Source: Clostridiales bacterium (lineage in GTDB: Bacteria > Bacillota > Clostridia > Oscillospirales > Oscillospiraceae). From it: 7,101 nucleotides of DNA. The stretch lies in contig JAJQET010000117.1 in NCBI GenBank assembly GCA_021201515.1, forward strand, positions 1 to 7,101. Direction: 5' to 3'. The notes under the pieces were generated by a model. It saw nothing but the letters and a program-made list of their open reading frames with translations, searched no databases and was not told the DNA's origin. The first letter of the stretch is position 1; each line of letters begins with the position of its first letter. The position numbers were made by a program, and so were the translations under genes. Of the stretch, positions 1-6,578 are shown one piece after another.

Positions 1-652
1 CTGCGCCGACATCACCATCCCCCTGGACCCCCTCCTGACCCCCCAGGACAAGGCCGCCAAATACTATAAGCGCTACACCAAGGCGAAAACCGCCAGCAAG
101 GTGCTGACGGAGCAGATCGCAAAGGGGGAGCGTGAGCTGGACTATTTGGACTCCGTACTGGAGGCGGTACACCGGGCCGAGGGGGAGCGGGATTTGGCGG
201 AAATCCGTCAGGAGCTGGAGGACACCGGCTACCTCCGCAGGACGCAGCAGGGACGCAAGGCCCCGAAGCGGGTGCGCTCCAAACCCATGGAGTTTCACTC
301 CTCCACCGGCTTCCGCATCAGCGTGGGCCGGAACAACACCCAGAACGACGAGCTGACCTGTAAGCAGGCGGGCTTCCGGGACATCTGGCTCCACACCCAG
401 AAGATTCACGGCTCCCATGTCATCATCTGGACGGAGGGCCGGGAGGTGGACGCCCAGACCCTCACCGAGGCCGCCCAGCTGGCCGCCTACTACTCCCAGG
501 CCAGGGAGGGCAGCAATGTGCCGGTGGACTACACCCCCGTCCGCTATGTCAAGAAGCCGGGAGGGGCCAGGCCTGGCATGGTGATCTACACCACCCACAG
601 CACCGCCTACGTCACCCCCGACCCGTCTCTGGCGGAACGGTTGAAGCGGTGA
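1..652 (+). CDS. rqcH: RqcH / NFACT-family ribosome quality-control protein, C-terminal part
   Basis: The gene enters from the left edge, with the reading frame starting at base 2 and a TGA stop at 650-652; the N-terminal NFACT-N region and most of the coiled coil lie outside the window. The visible part begins with the family-typical stretch LDPLLTPQDKAAKYYKRYTK, then a charged helical segment that is the end of the coiled coil. The NFACT-R domain (about bases 281-630) follows, with DIWLHTQKIHGSHVIIW at 380-430 and VDYTPVRYVKKPGGARPGMV near its end. Known role of the family: RqcH binds 50S subunits blocked by peptidyl-tRNA, recruits tRNA-Ala and adds C-terminal alanine tails that mark the stalled chain for degradation. 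Older annotations call it fibronectin-binding protein FbpA. The GTG at base 101 is an internal valine, not a start. A terminator follows, so it is probably not co-transcribed with hsp20. Confidence 0.9.
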   Translation, partial: CADITIPLDPLLTPQDKAAKYYKRYTKAKTASKVLTEQIAKGERELDYLDSVLEAVHRAEGERDLAEIRQELEDTGYLRRTQQGRKAPKRVRSKPMEFHSSTGFRISVGRNNTQNDELTCKQAGFRDIWLHTQKIHGSHVIIWTEGREVDAQTLTEAAQLAAYYSQAREGSNVPVDYTPVRYVKKPGGARPGMVIYTTHSTAYVTPDPSLAERLKR

Positions 653-697
653 GGCTGCGCTTCAACTGATGTTATGATAGTGGATTCCCCTGCTTTC

Positions 698-730
698 GCC
701 GCCGTCCCGGCTGAGGACGGCGGCTTTCCT
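698..730 (+). terminator. Intrinsic terminator after rqcH
   Basis: A perfect 10-bp GC-rich stem (GCCGCCGTCC at 698-707 with GGACGGCGGC at 715-724) with a 7-base loop is followed by TTTCCT. It lies 45 bases after the rqcH stop. The U-run is short, so termination may be incomplete, but the stem is strong. It separates rqcH from the heat-shock genes. Confidence 0.75.
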
Positions 731-740
731 CTGCCATGTT

Positions 741-767
741 TTAGCACTCTATTCAGTTGATTGCTAA
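741..767 (+). promoter_or_regulatory. CIRCE operator (HrcA site) upstream of the first hsp20
   Basis: TTAGCACTC (741-749), nine bases, then GATTGCTAA (759-767). The CIRCE consensus is TTAGCACTC-N9-GAGTGCTAA, so the left half is exact and the right half has one mismatch. CIRCE is the binding site of the heat-shock repressor HrcA in Bacillota. The left half gives TTAGCA (741-746), a possible -35, and 18 bp on the right half runs into TAAAAT (765-770), a possible -10, so the operator may sit directly on a promoter. That overlap is inference. Confidence 0.88.
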
Positions 768-801
768 AATCTTCACAAAAGAAACACAGTTCGTTCATGA
801 T

Positions 802-830
802 TTGTTCATAATCCAGGGGTATACTATAGA
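802..830 (+). promoter_or_regulatory. Candidate sigma-A promoter for the first hsp20
   Basis: TTGTTC (802-807), a 17-bp spacer and TATAGA (825-830) give correct spacing with moderate matches. An overlapping TATACT lies at 820-825. A start near base 837 would put the leader hairpin (843-859) almost at the mRNA 5' end. The competing candidate is TTAGCA/TAAAAT at 741-770, inside and just after CIRCE. HrcA sites normally overlap or follow the promoter, which favours the latter as the regulated start. Both could be used. Confidence 0.4.
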
Positions 831-842
831 CAAATCAAAGGA

Positions 843-867
843 GAACCCCCTGAGGGTTCGGAAAGGA
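843..867 (+). promoter_or_regulatory. Leader hairpin abutting the SD of the first hsp20
   Basis: GAACCC (843-848) pairs perfectly with GGGTTC (854-859) around the loop CCTGA (849-853). The Shine-Dalgarno sequence GGAAAGGA (860-867) follows with no gap. The second hsp20 has the same arrangement, with the same loop and SD but a different stem sequence that still pairs. The function is unknown; mRNA 5' protection or a regulator-binding element are possibilities. Confidence 0.6.
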
Positions 868-875
868 TGCTTATG

Positions 876-1271
876 ATGTATACTTTAGTTTCCAATCGTC
901 ACATGAATGACTTTGACCCCATGTATTATGCCACGGAAAATGCCACCATCCCCTTCCGGACGGATTTGCAGGACAATGGCGACAGCTTCACCCTCACCGC
1001 AGAGCTGCCCGGCTTTGACCGGGAGGATATCCATCTGTCGGTGAGCGCCGGTGTGCTGACCATCCAGGCCCAGCACAGCGCCAACCAGCAGCGCAACGAA
1101 AACGGCTGGGTCCTCCAGGAGCGGCACACCGGCCCCTACCGTCGCACTTTCACCCTGAACGACATTCAGGAGGACGCCATCACCGCCGCCTACAAGGACG
1201 GCATCCTGACCCTGAATCTGCCCAAGGCAAAACCGGCAGCGCCCCAGCGCCGGGAGATTGCCATCGGCTGA
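876..1271 (+). CDS. Small heat-shock protein Hsp20 (alpha-crystallin family), copy 1
   Basis: A 131-residue cytoplasmic holdase that binds unfolding proteins without ATP and keeps them accessible to ClpB/DnaK. The alpha-crystallin domain spans about residues 27-118 and includes LTAELPGF and the signature AAYKDGILTLNLPK (104-117). The C-terminal I-x-I motif (IAI, 128-130), used for oligomer assembly, is present. I chose ATG 876 over 867 and 873: it is 8 bases from AGGA (864-867), and it aligns with the start of copy 2 (MYTLVSN versus MYNLITR). ATG 867 overlaps the SD itself. Compared with copy 2 it lacks about seven residues (the RLWNTFDA segment) in the N-terminal arm. That arm steers oligomerisation and client binding, so the copies may differ in clients. 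CIRCE upstream implies heat induction. Confidence 0.93.
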   Translation: MYTLVSNRHMNDFDPMYYATENATIPFRTDLQDNGDSFTLTAELPGFDREDIHLSVSAGVLTIQAQHSANQQRNENGWVLQERHTGPYRRTFTLNDIQEDAITAAYKDGILTLNLPKAKPAAPQRREIAIG

Positions 1272-1286
1272 TGGGCCTGTCCCTCG

Positions 1287-1312
1287 TCCCCCCTCACCGG
1301 AGGGCCGGGGGA
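1287..1312 (+). other. GC-rich hairpin between the two hsp20 genes
   Basis: CCCTC (1291-1295), loop ACCG, GAGGG (1300-1304) form the inner stem. After a two-base bulge, TCCC (1287-1290) can pair with the G-run from 1307. No T-run follows, so it is a poor terminator. It starts 16 bases after the first hsp20 stop and could protect the 3' end of a processed or partly terminated transcript. This is inference. Confidence 0.35.
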
Positions 1313-1330
1313 TGACAAATTGCCCTGATG

Positions 1331-1357
1331 TTAGCACTCACAGCAAACTACTGCTAA
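1331..1357 (+). promoter_or_regulatory. Degenerate CIRCE operator upstream of the second hsp20
   Basis: TTAGCACTC (1331-1339) is an exact left half-site. After nine bases comes TACTGCTAA (1349-1357), which matches 7 of 9 positions of GAGTGCTAA. The spacing is canonical. It lies in the 148-base gap between the two hsp20 genes, giving copy 2 its own HrcA site. TTAGCA (1331-1336) with TAAGAA (1355-1360) at 18 bp could be a weak promoter under the operator, the same layout as at 741-770. No better promoter is visible here. Confidence 0.75.
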
Positions 1358-1385
1358 GAAATTCTCAAACAAAAACCAATCTATG

Positions 1386-1410
1386 GGCCTCCCTGAGAGG
1401 CCGGAAAGGA
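1386..1410 (+). promoter_or_regulatory. Leader hairpin abutting the SD of the second hsp20
   Basis: GGCCTC (1386-1391) pairs perfectly with GAGGCC (1397-1402) around CCTGA (1392-1396), and GGAAAGGA (1403-1410) follows directly. Loop, SD and zero spacing equal those at 843-867, while three of the six stem pairs differ by compensatory changes (A-T to G-C, A-T to C-G, C-G to T-A). That pattern suggests the structure, not just the sequence, is kept. Confidence 0.6.
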
Positions 1411-1419
1411 AGTATTACT

Positions 1420-1833
1420 ATGTATAACCTGATTACCCGTCGCATGAACGACTTTGACCGCCTTTGGAACACCTTTGACGCCCCCTTTTACGCCGCGGAG
1501 GACAGCACCATCCCCTTCCGGGTGGATTTGCAGGACACCGGCGACAGCTTCACCCTGACCGCTGAGCTGCCCGGCTTCGAGAAGGAGGACATCCACCTGT
1601 CGGTGGACGCCGGCGTCCTGACCATCAAGGCCCAGCACAGCGCTGACCAGCAGCGCACGAATGGCGGTTGGGTGTTGCAGGAGCGGCACACTGGCTCCTA
1701 CAGCCGCAGCTTCACCCTGAACGACATTCAGGAGAACGCCATCACCGCCGCCTACAAGAACGGCATCCTGACCCTGACGCTGCCCAAGGCAAGACCGGCC
1801 GCGCCCCAACGCCGGGAGATCAACATCTGCTAA
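1420..1833 (+). CDS. Small heat-shock protein Hsp20 (alpha-crystallin family), copy 2
   Basis: A 137-residue paralogue of the preceding gene and near-identical to it through the alpha-crystallin domain (about residues 33-124). It has ELPGFEKEDIHL, the AAYKNGILTLTLPK signature (110-123) and a C-terminal I-x-I (INI, 134-136). The N-terminal arm is longer than in copy 1 (RLWNTFDAPFY), which is the more usual form for bacterial Hsp20. ATG 1420 follows GGAAAGGA (1403-1410) by 9 bases; the reading frame is open upstream to 1258, but there is no ribosome binding site for an earlier start. The pair is a tandem duplication in which operator, leader hairpin and SD were copied too. A terminator follows before clpB. 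Confidence 0.94.
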   Translation: MYNLITRRMNDFDRLWNTFDAPFYAAEDSTIPFRVDLQDTGDSFTLTAELPGFEKEDIHLSVDAGVLTIKAQHSADQQRTNGGWVLQERHTGSYSRSFTLNDIQENAITAAYKNGILTLTLPKARPAAPQRREINIC

Positions 1834-1838
1834 GTCGC

Positions 1839-1881
1839 AAGGGCGCGGAGGGGCCCGTTCCCCTCTGCGCCCTTTTCCTTT
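1839..1881 (+). terminator. Intrinsic terminator between hsp20 copy 2 and clpB
   Basis: A 15-bp stem (1839-1853 with 1860-1874, one G-U pair) with the 6-base loop CCCGTT is followed by TTCCTTT. It begins five bases after the hsp20 stop and ends only 17 bases before the clpB SD. No convincing separate clpB promoter fits in that gap, so clpB is either expressed by read-through, as an attenuator would allow, or from a promoter inside hsp20. Confidence 0.8.
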
Positions 1882-1914
1882 GCCAAATAGAATGTGCAGG
1901 AGAGAGGTATTGTT

Positions 1915-4509
<2,595 letters not shown>

Positions 4510-4538
4510 ACGCAGCCTGAACAGAATATCGGCGCAGG

Positions 4539-4571
4539 AAAAAGGCGCGGCGGTCATCAGACCGCCGCGCC
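4539..4571 (-). terminator. Terminator of the sdpR-sdpI operon, convergent with clpB
   Basis: A perfect 12-bp GC-rich stem (4544-4555 with 4560-4571) has the loop ATCA. Read leftward, it is followed by a run of five T (the A-run at 4539-4543), so it is a proper intrinsic terminator for the minus-strand operon. Read rightward from clpB there is no T-run, so it would only be a weak terminator or a 3'-end-protecting hairpin for clpB mRNA. Confidence 0.85.
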
Positions 4572-4575
4572 CTGT

Positions 4576-5178
4576 TCAGCTTCGTTTGTGGTAGAATTTT
4601 CGATAGTACAGCAGTCCGGAGAGTACAGCGGGAATCCCAATCCACAGCAGGAAAATTGTCACTGTCAGCCCTTCAAAGGACTTCATCACAGGAATCCCCA
4701 GCAGATAGACCAACACCAGTGGCAGTGAGAGATACCCCAAAATGCGGTGGGCGACAATCCATGTCTCATCATCCGCCACTGTCCAGGGGAGCCGCAGCCC
4801 GGTGTGGGAACTGCGGGGCAGCTTCGGCGCAACATTCCCGCCAAACAGCATGACAATGCACACAATGCAGGCGGCCAGCGTTCGCTCCCCCTGCTCGGAC
4901 AGGGCGATTATTCCCGTTTCCGTCAGCACAATGATTATTGTGCAGCCAACCAGCATGACCACGCTGAACACCGTAACCAACCGCAGGGTATTCAATTTCG
5001 GGTGTCCATCGGGCAGGTCGGTCAGCTCACCCAGATGGCGATAGAGTACCGCCACCGCTGCCAACAGCGCCGCCGCCATCAGCAAAAAGCCCGCCATCCG
5101 ATCAGGAAGTGCCAGCCCAAGTACCAGCGCCGCCACACACAGCAGTCGAATCCAAATCCGCGCCTTACTCCGTTTCAC
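4576..5178 (-). CDS. sdpI: SdpI-family immunity/signalling membrane protein
   Basis: A 200-residue integral membrane protein with about six hydrophobic segments (roughly 8-24, 28-46, 65-86, 98-114, 146-163, 170-190). The SdpI signature lies between segments 4 and 5: NVAPKLP (115-121), then GLRLPWT (127-133), DETW (137-140) and AHRILGY (143-149). In Bacillus subtilis SdpI gives immunity to the toxic peptide SDP; toxin-bound SdpI also holds the repressor SdpR at the membrane and so induces its own operon. The start is GTG 5178, with GGAGGAAGGGGG upstream and 8 bases spacing; it overlaps the end of sdpR by 14 bases, indicating translational coupling. No sdpABC toxin genes are in the window, so its ligand is unknown. 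It could guard against foreign toxins or sense envelope stress. Confidence 0.87.
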   Translation of the reverse strand: MKRSKARIWIRLLCVAALVLGLALPDRMAGFLLMAAALLAAVAVLYRHLGELTDLPDGHPKLNTLRLVTVFSVVMLVGCTIIIVLTETGIIALSEQGERTLAACIVCIVMLFGGNVAPKLPRSSHTGLRLPWTVADDETWIVAHRILGYLSLPLVLVYLLGIPVMKSFEGLTVTIFLLWIGIPAVLSGLLYYRKFYHKRS

Positions 5179-5461
5179 AGGCGTTTCCCCCTTCCTCCGG
5201 TACCTTGCCCAGCAGGCCGCTCAGCTCCACATACAGTTCCTCCATAACGGAGAGGTTCAGGGAATAAATGATTTGATTGGCCTTGCGGGTGGCGGTGACA
5301 ATTTCCGCCCGTTTCAGCACGTCCAGGTGCCTGGAAACGGAGGGCTGAGAGATGTCAAACTGCTCCGCGATTTCCCCGGCGCTGAGATTTTTCCACCGCA
5401 GCAAGTGGATGATTTCCCGGCGATAGGGGTTGGCCAGGGCCTGGAAAAAGTCGTCCTTCAT
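5165..5461 (-). CDS. sdpR: SdpR-type ArsR-family transcriptional repressor
   Basis: A 98-residue winged-helix regulator. FFQALANPYRREIIHLLR at the N-terminus is the typical ArsR/SdpR opening, and the helix-turn-helix is at about residues 26-55 (LSAGEIAEQFDISQPSVSRHL). The only cysteine is Cys95 near the C-terminus, so the ArsR metal-binding cysteine motif is absent and metal sensing is unlikely. Pairing with sdpI supports the SdpR assignment. The start is ATG 5461, with AAAGGGGG 8 bases upstream; the frame is open further upstream, through the promoter, but has no better start. The gene is first in a two-gene operon and very likely represses its own promoter through the palindrome at 5487-5508. 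In B. subtilis, SdpR is released from DNA when SdpI captures it at the membrane. Confidence 0.87.
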   Translation of the reverse strand: MKDDFFQALANPYRREIIHLLRWKNLSAGEIAEQFDISQPSVSRHLDVLKRAEIVTATRKANQIIYSLNLSVMEELYVELSGLLGKVPEEGGNACETE

Positions 5462-5486
5462 ATGGTGTGCCCCCTTTTTATATTCT

Positions 5487-5508
5487 ATTATAGCTATATA
5501 GCTATAAT
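5487..5508. promoter_or_regulatory. 22-bp perfect palindrome, probable SdpR operator
   Basis: All eleven base pairs of this inverted repeat match, with the centre between 5497 and 5498. The core is TATAGCTATATAGCTATA. It covers the whole -10 and nearly the whole spacer of the sdpR promoter, so a bound dimer would block RNA polymerase. ArsR-family repressors commonly use such AT-rich palindromes. A second small palindrome, CAAGCGCTTG (5513-5522), overlaps the -35. Assigning SdpR as the binder is inference from position. Confidence 0.75.
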
Positions 5509-5515
5509 TTGTCAA
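5487..5515 (-). promoter_or_regulatory. Consensus sigma-A promoter of sdpR-sdpI
   Basis: Read leftward: TTGACA (5510-5515), a 17-bp spacer and TATAAT (5487-5492), all exact consensus. The start codon of sdpR is 25 bases beyond the -10, leaving a short leader with the SD. Such a strong promoter would be expected to need tight repression. Confidence 0.93.
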
Positions 5516-5525
5516 GCGCTTGTGC

Positions 5526-5567
5526 AAAAAAATCGGCCCCCGACCGGTGTTATCCGGGCAGGGGCCG
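5526..5567 (-). terminator. Intrinsic terminator after mntP
   Basis: CGGCCCC (5534-5540) pairs with GGGGCCG (5561-5567), and an inner CCGG/CCGG helix closes the loop TGTTAT. Read leftward, seven T follow (the A-run at 5526-5532). It ends mntP transcription just 11 bp before the -35 of sdpR, insulating the two same-strand units. Confidence 0.85.
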
Positions 5568-5593
5568 CCGTTACAGTGATTCAGTTTTCTGCT

Positions 5594-6181
5594 TCACCCG
5601 ATAAAATGCTCCACCAGTATCCTGACCCCCAGCAGAATCAAAATGATACCGCCGGCCAGCTCCGCACGCTTCTCGTACCGGCTTCCAAAAACATTGCCCA
5701 CCCGCACGCCGATCATGGACAGCAGGAAGGTGGTGATGCCGATGAGGACGCAGCCCAGCACCGTGTTGGCCAGCACGCTCCAGCTGGCTATCAGCTCCAC
5801 GTTGACGCAGGTGAAGGTGACCCCCACCGCCAGGGCGTCGATGCTGGTGGCAATGGCCATCATGCACATCTCTCCGGCGGCCAGGCTGTCGCTGGCCTCC
5901 TCCGTCTCCTTCCCCAGGGCCTCCCGCACCATGTTGCCGCCGATCAGCAGCAGCAGGCCGAAGGCAATCCAGGGGGCGATGGCGTCAATATATTGCTCAA
6001 AGCGGCTGGACAGAACGTAGCCGATCATGGGCATCAGAAACTGGAACCCGCCGAACCAGGTCCCTACAATGAGCTGGGCCTTTAACGTCAGCCTGTTCAG
6101 GGCCAGGCCCTTGCAGACGGAGACAGCGAAGGCGTCCATGGACAGCCCTACGGCCAACAGCAACAGCGACAGTAAATCCAT
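5594..6181 (-). CDS. mntP: MntP manganese efflux pump
   Basis: A 195-residue inner-membrane Mn2+ exporter (formerly YebN), near the usual length of about 190. Six membrane segments lie at about 3-23, 36-57, 67-88, 104-124, 133-158 and 172-192, in two related halves. Each half has the family acidic motif: GLSMDAFAVSVCKGL with Asp16, and ATSIDALAVGVTF with Asp115. The C-terminal signature GNVFGSRYEKRAELAGGIILI includes Glu174. Start ATG 6181 has GGAGGA (6189-6194) 7 bases upstream. The leader carries a yybP-ykoY Mn2+ riboswitch, which independently supports the function. The gene is monocistronic, with its own promoter and terminator. Confidence 0.95.
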   Translation of the reverse strand: MDLLSLLLLAVGLSMDAFAVSVCKGLALNRLTLKAQLIVGTWFGGFQFLMPMIGYVLSSRFEQYIDAIAPWIAFGLLLLIGGNMVREALGKETEEASDSLAAGEMCMMAIATSIDALAVGVTFTCVNVELIASWSVLANTVLGCVLIGITTFLLSMIGVRVGNVFGSRYEKRAELAGGIILILLGVRILVEHFIG

Positions 6182-6215
6182 TTGAAATTCCTCCAGTGGG
6201 GGCGGCGGGGCGCAG

Positions 6216-6244
6216 AAAAGCGGCGGGCAAGGCTGCCCGCCGCT
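6216..6244 (-). terminator. Second terminator-like hairpin in the mntP leader
   Basis: A perfect 11-bp stem (6219-6229 with 6234-6244) has a four-base loop and, read leftward, ends in TTTT (A-run 6216-6219, whose last base also pairs in the stem), then CTG. It lies 14 bases downstream of the riboswitch terminator's T-run and about 20 bases before the mntP SD. It could be a second, constitutive terminator or a protecting hairpin. The short U-run makes full termination unlikely. Confidence 0.5.
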
Positions 6245-6257
6245 GGCGTTGAGGACG

Positions 6258-6299
6258 AAAAAACAGACCCATTGCGCGGCAAAAGCAGCACATGAGTCT
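6258..6299 (-). terminator. Expression-platform terminator of the Mn2+ riboswitch
   Basis: Read leftward, AGACTCA (6293-6299) pairs with TGGGTCT (6265-6271), and TGTGC pairs with GCGCA inside it across one bulged A. After one G, six T follow (6258-6263). The left arm shares the CTCATGT strand (6290-6296) that closes aptamer helix P1, so the two folds exclude each other. Metal-stabilised P1 would prevent termination: an ON switch. Confidence 0.85.
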
Positions 6300-6382
6300 C
6301 ATCATTGAGGAGGCAAGCCAGGCGCTCATCACACCAGTATGTTGACTTGCCGCGCCCGTGGGCGCCGACTACTCCCTCATAT
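6290..6382 (-). ncRNA. yybP-ykoY Mn2+ riboswitch aptamer
   Basis: Read leftward: helix P1 is ATATGAG (6376-6382) with CTCATGT (6290-6296). Directly after the P1 5' strand comes the conserved GGAGTAG (6369-6375), then a GCGCC/GGCGC hairpin with loop CACG. The conserved CAACATACTGG follows (6334-6344), and TGAGACT stands at the 3' side. These are the hallmark loops that meet to bind Mn2+. This class controls Mn2+ exporters, and mntP is the gene downstream. The riboswitch begins within a few bases of the predicted transcription start. Confidence 0.93.
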
Positions 6383-6392
6383 CTTGTAGCTG

Positions 6393-6422
6393 ATTATAAC
6401 AGCTTTCCTCACAGTTAGTCAA
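6393..6422 (-). promoter_or_regulatory. Promoter of the mntP riboswitch transcript
   Basis: Read leftward: TTGACT (6417-6422), an 18-bp spacer and TATAAT (6393-6398). The predicted start near 6386 lies just before the aptamer P1 strand. This gives a leader of about 200 bases. The 51 bases between this -35 and the divergent fhs -35 are AT-rich, and I see no other element in them. Confidence 0.85.
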
Positions 6423-6473
6423 CGATAACTTCGATTTTCCCTCATTTTTGCAACCCTTTGTCCAAAAAAACGG

Positions 6474-6502
6474 TTGACAAATCGGGAAGTTGATGGTACC
6501 TT
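6474..6502 (+). promoter_or_regulatory. Promoter of the fhs riboswitch transcript
   Basis: TTGACA (6474-6479) is exact, and a 17-bp spacer leads to TACCTT (6497-6502), a weak -10 helped by the extended-10 TGG directly before it (6494-6496). The predicted start near 6509 is just before the ZTP aptamer. Confidence 0.7.
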
Positions 6503-6510
6503 AAAGGTAG

Positions 6511-6578
6511 CCATATGACTGACGGAAGTGGATGGAACCACAGGGAATATGGCGGGAACAGTGCCGACCGTCTGGGCC
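6511..6578 (+). ncRNA. ZTP (pfl) riboswitch aptamer
   Basis: Helix P1 is CCATAT (6511-6516) with ATATGG (6547-6552). Inside it are the conserved GACTGACGG segment (6517-6525) and hairpin P2, GTGG (6528-6531) with CCAC (6538-6541). The 3' domain has GCC, then the conserved CCGTCTGGGC (6568-6577). GACGG (6521-6525) is fully complementary to CCGTC (6568-6572), the class-defining pseudoknot. ZTP/ZMP riboswitches sense low 10-formyl-tetrahydrofolate and commonly precede fhs, the gene found here. Confidence 0.93.

Noticed and set aside
741..830. CtsR operator in front of hsp20
   Set aside because: No GGTCAAA-type tandem heptads were found; the CIRCE element explains heat control.
843..867. RNA thermometer (ROSE or fourU type) in the hsp20 leaders
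   Set aside because: The SD is outside the hairpin in both copies, and I found no U-run or complementary strand that would hide it.
867..875. Earlier start codons (ATG 867, ATG 873) for the first hsp20
   Set aside because: ATG 867 overlaps the SD, ATG 873 is too close to it, and ATG 876 aligns with the start of the paralogue and is correctly spaced.
885..1337. 150-codon minus-strand frame opposite hsp20 copy 1, and its twin (1381-1809) opposite copy 2
   Set aside because: The resemblance between the two only reflects the duplicated hsp20 genes read backward; there is no SD and no plausible product.
1888..1893. TAGAAT as a -10 for a separate clpB promoter
   Set aside because: No -35 lies 16-19 bp upstream, since that stretch is the terminator stem, and the transcript would start inside or next to the SD.
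1894..1914. GTG 1894 as the clpB start
   Set aside because: It lies upstream of the AGGAGAGAGG SD, which is well placed for ATG 1915; ATG 1915 also gives the usual ClpB N-terminus.
5165..5461. Metal-sensing ArsR/SmtB repressor next to the Mn2+ exporter
   Set aside because: It lacks the cysteine metal-binding motif, is paired by overlap with sdpI, and is separated from mntP by a terminator and its own promoter.
5273..6085. 270-codon open frame on the plus strand across sdpR and mntP
   Set aside because: It runs antisense through two clear genes and a terminator, and the product is Gln/Ala/His-rich with no family features, so it is a shadow of GC-rich coding DNA.
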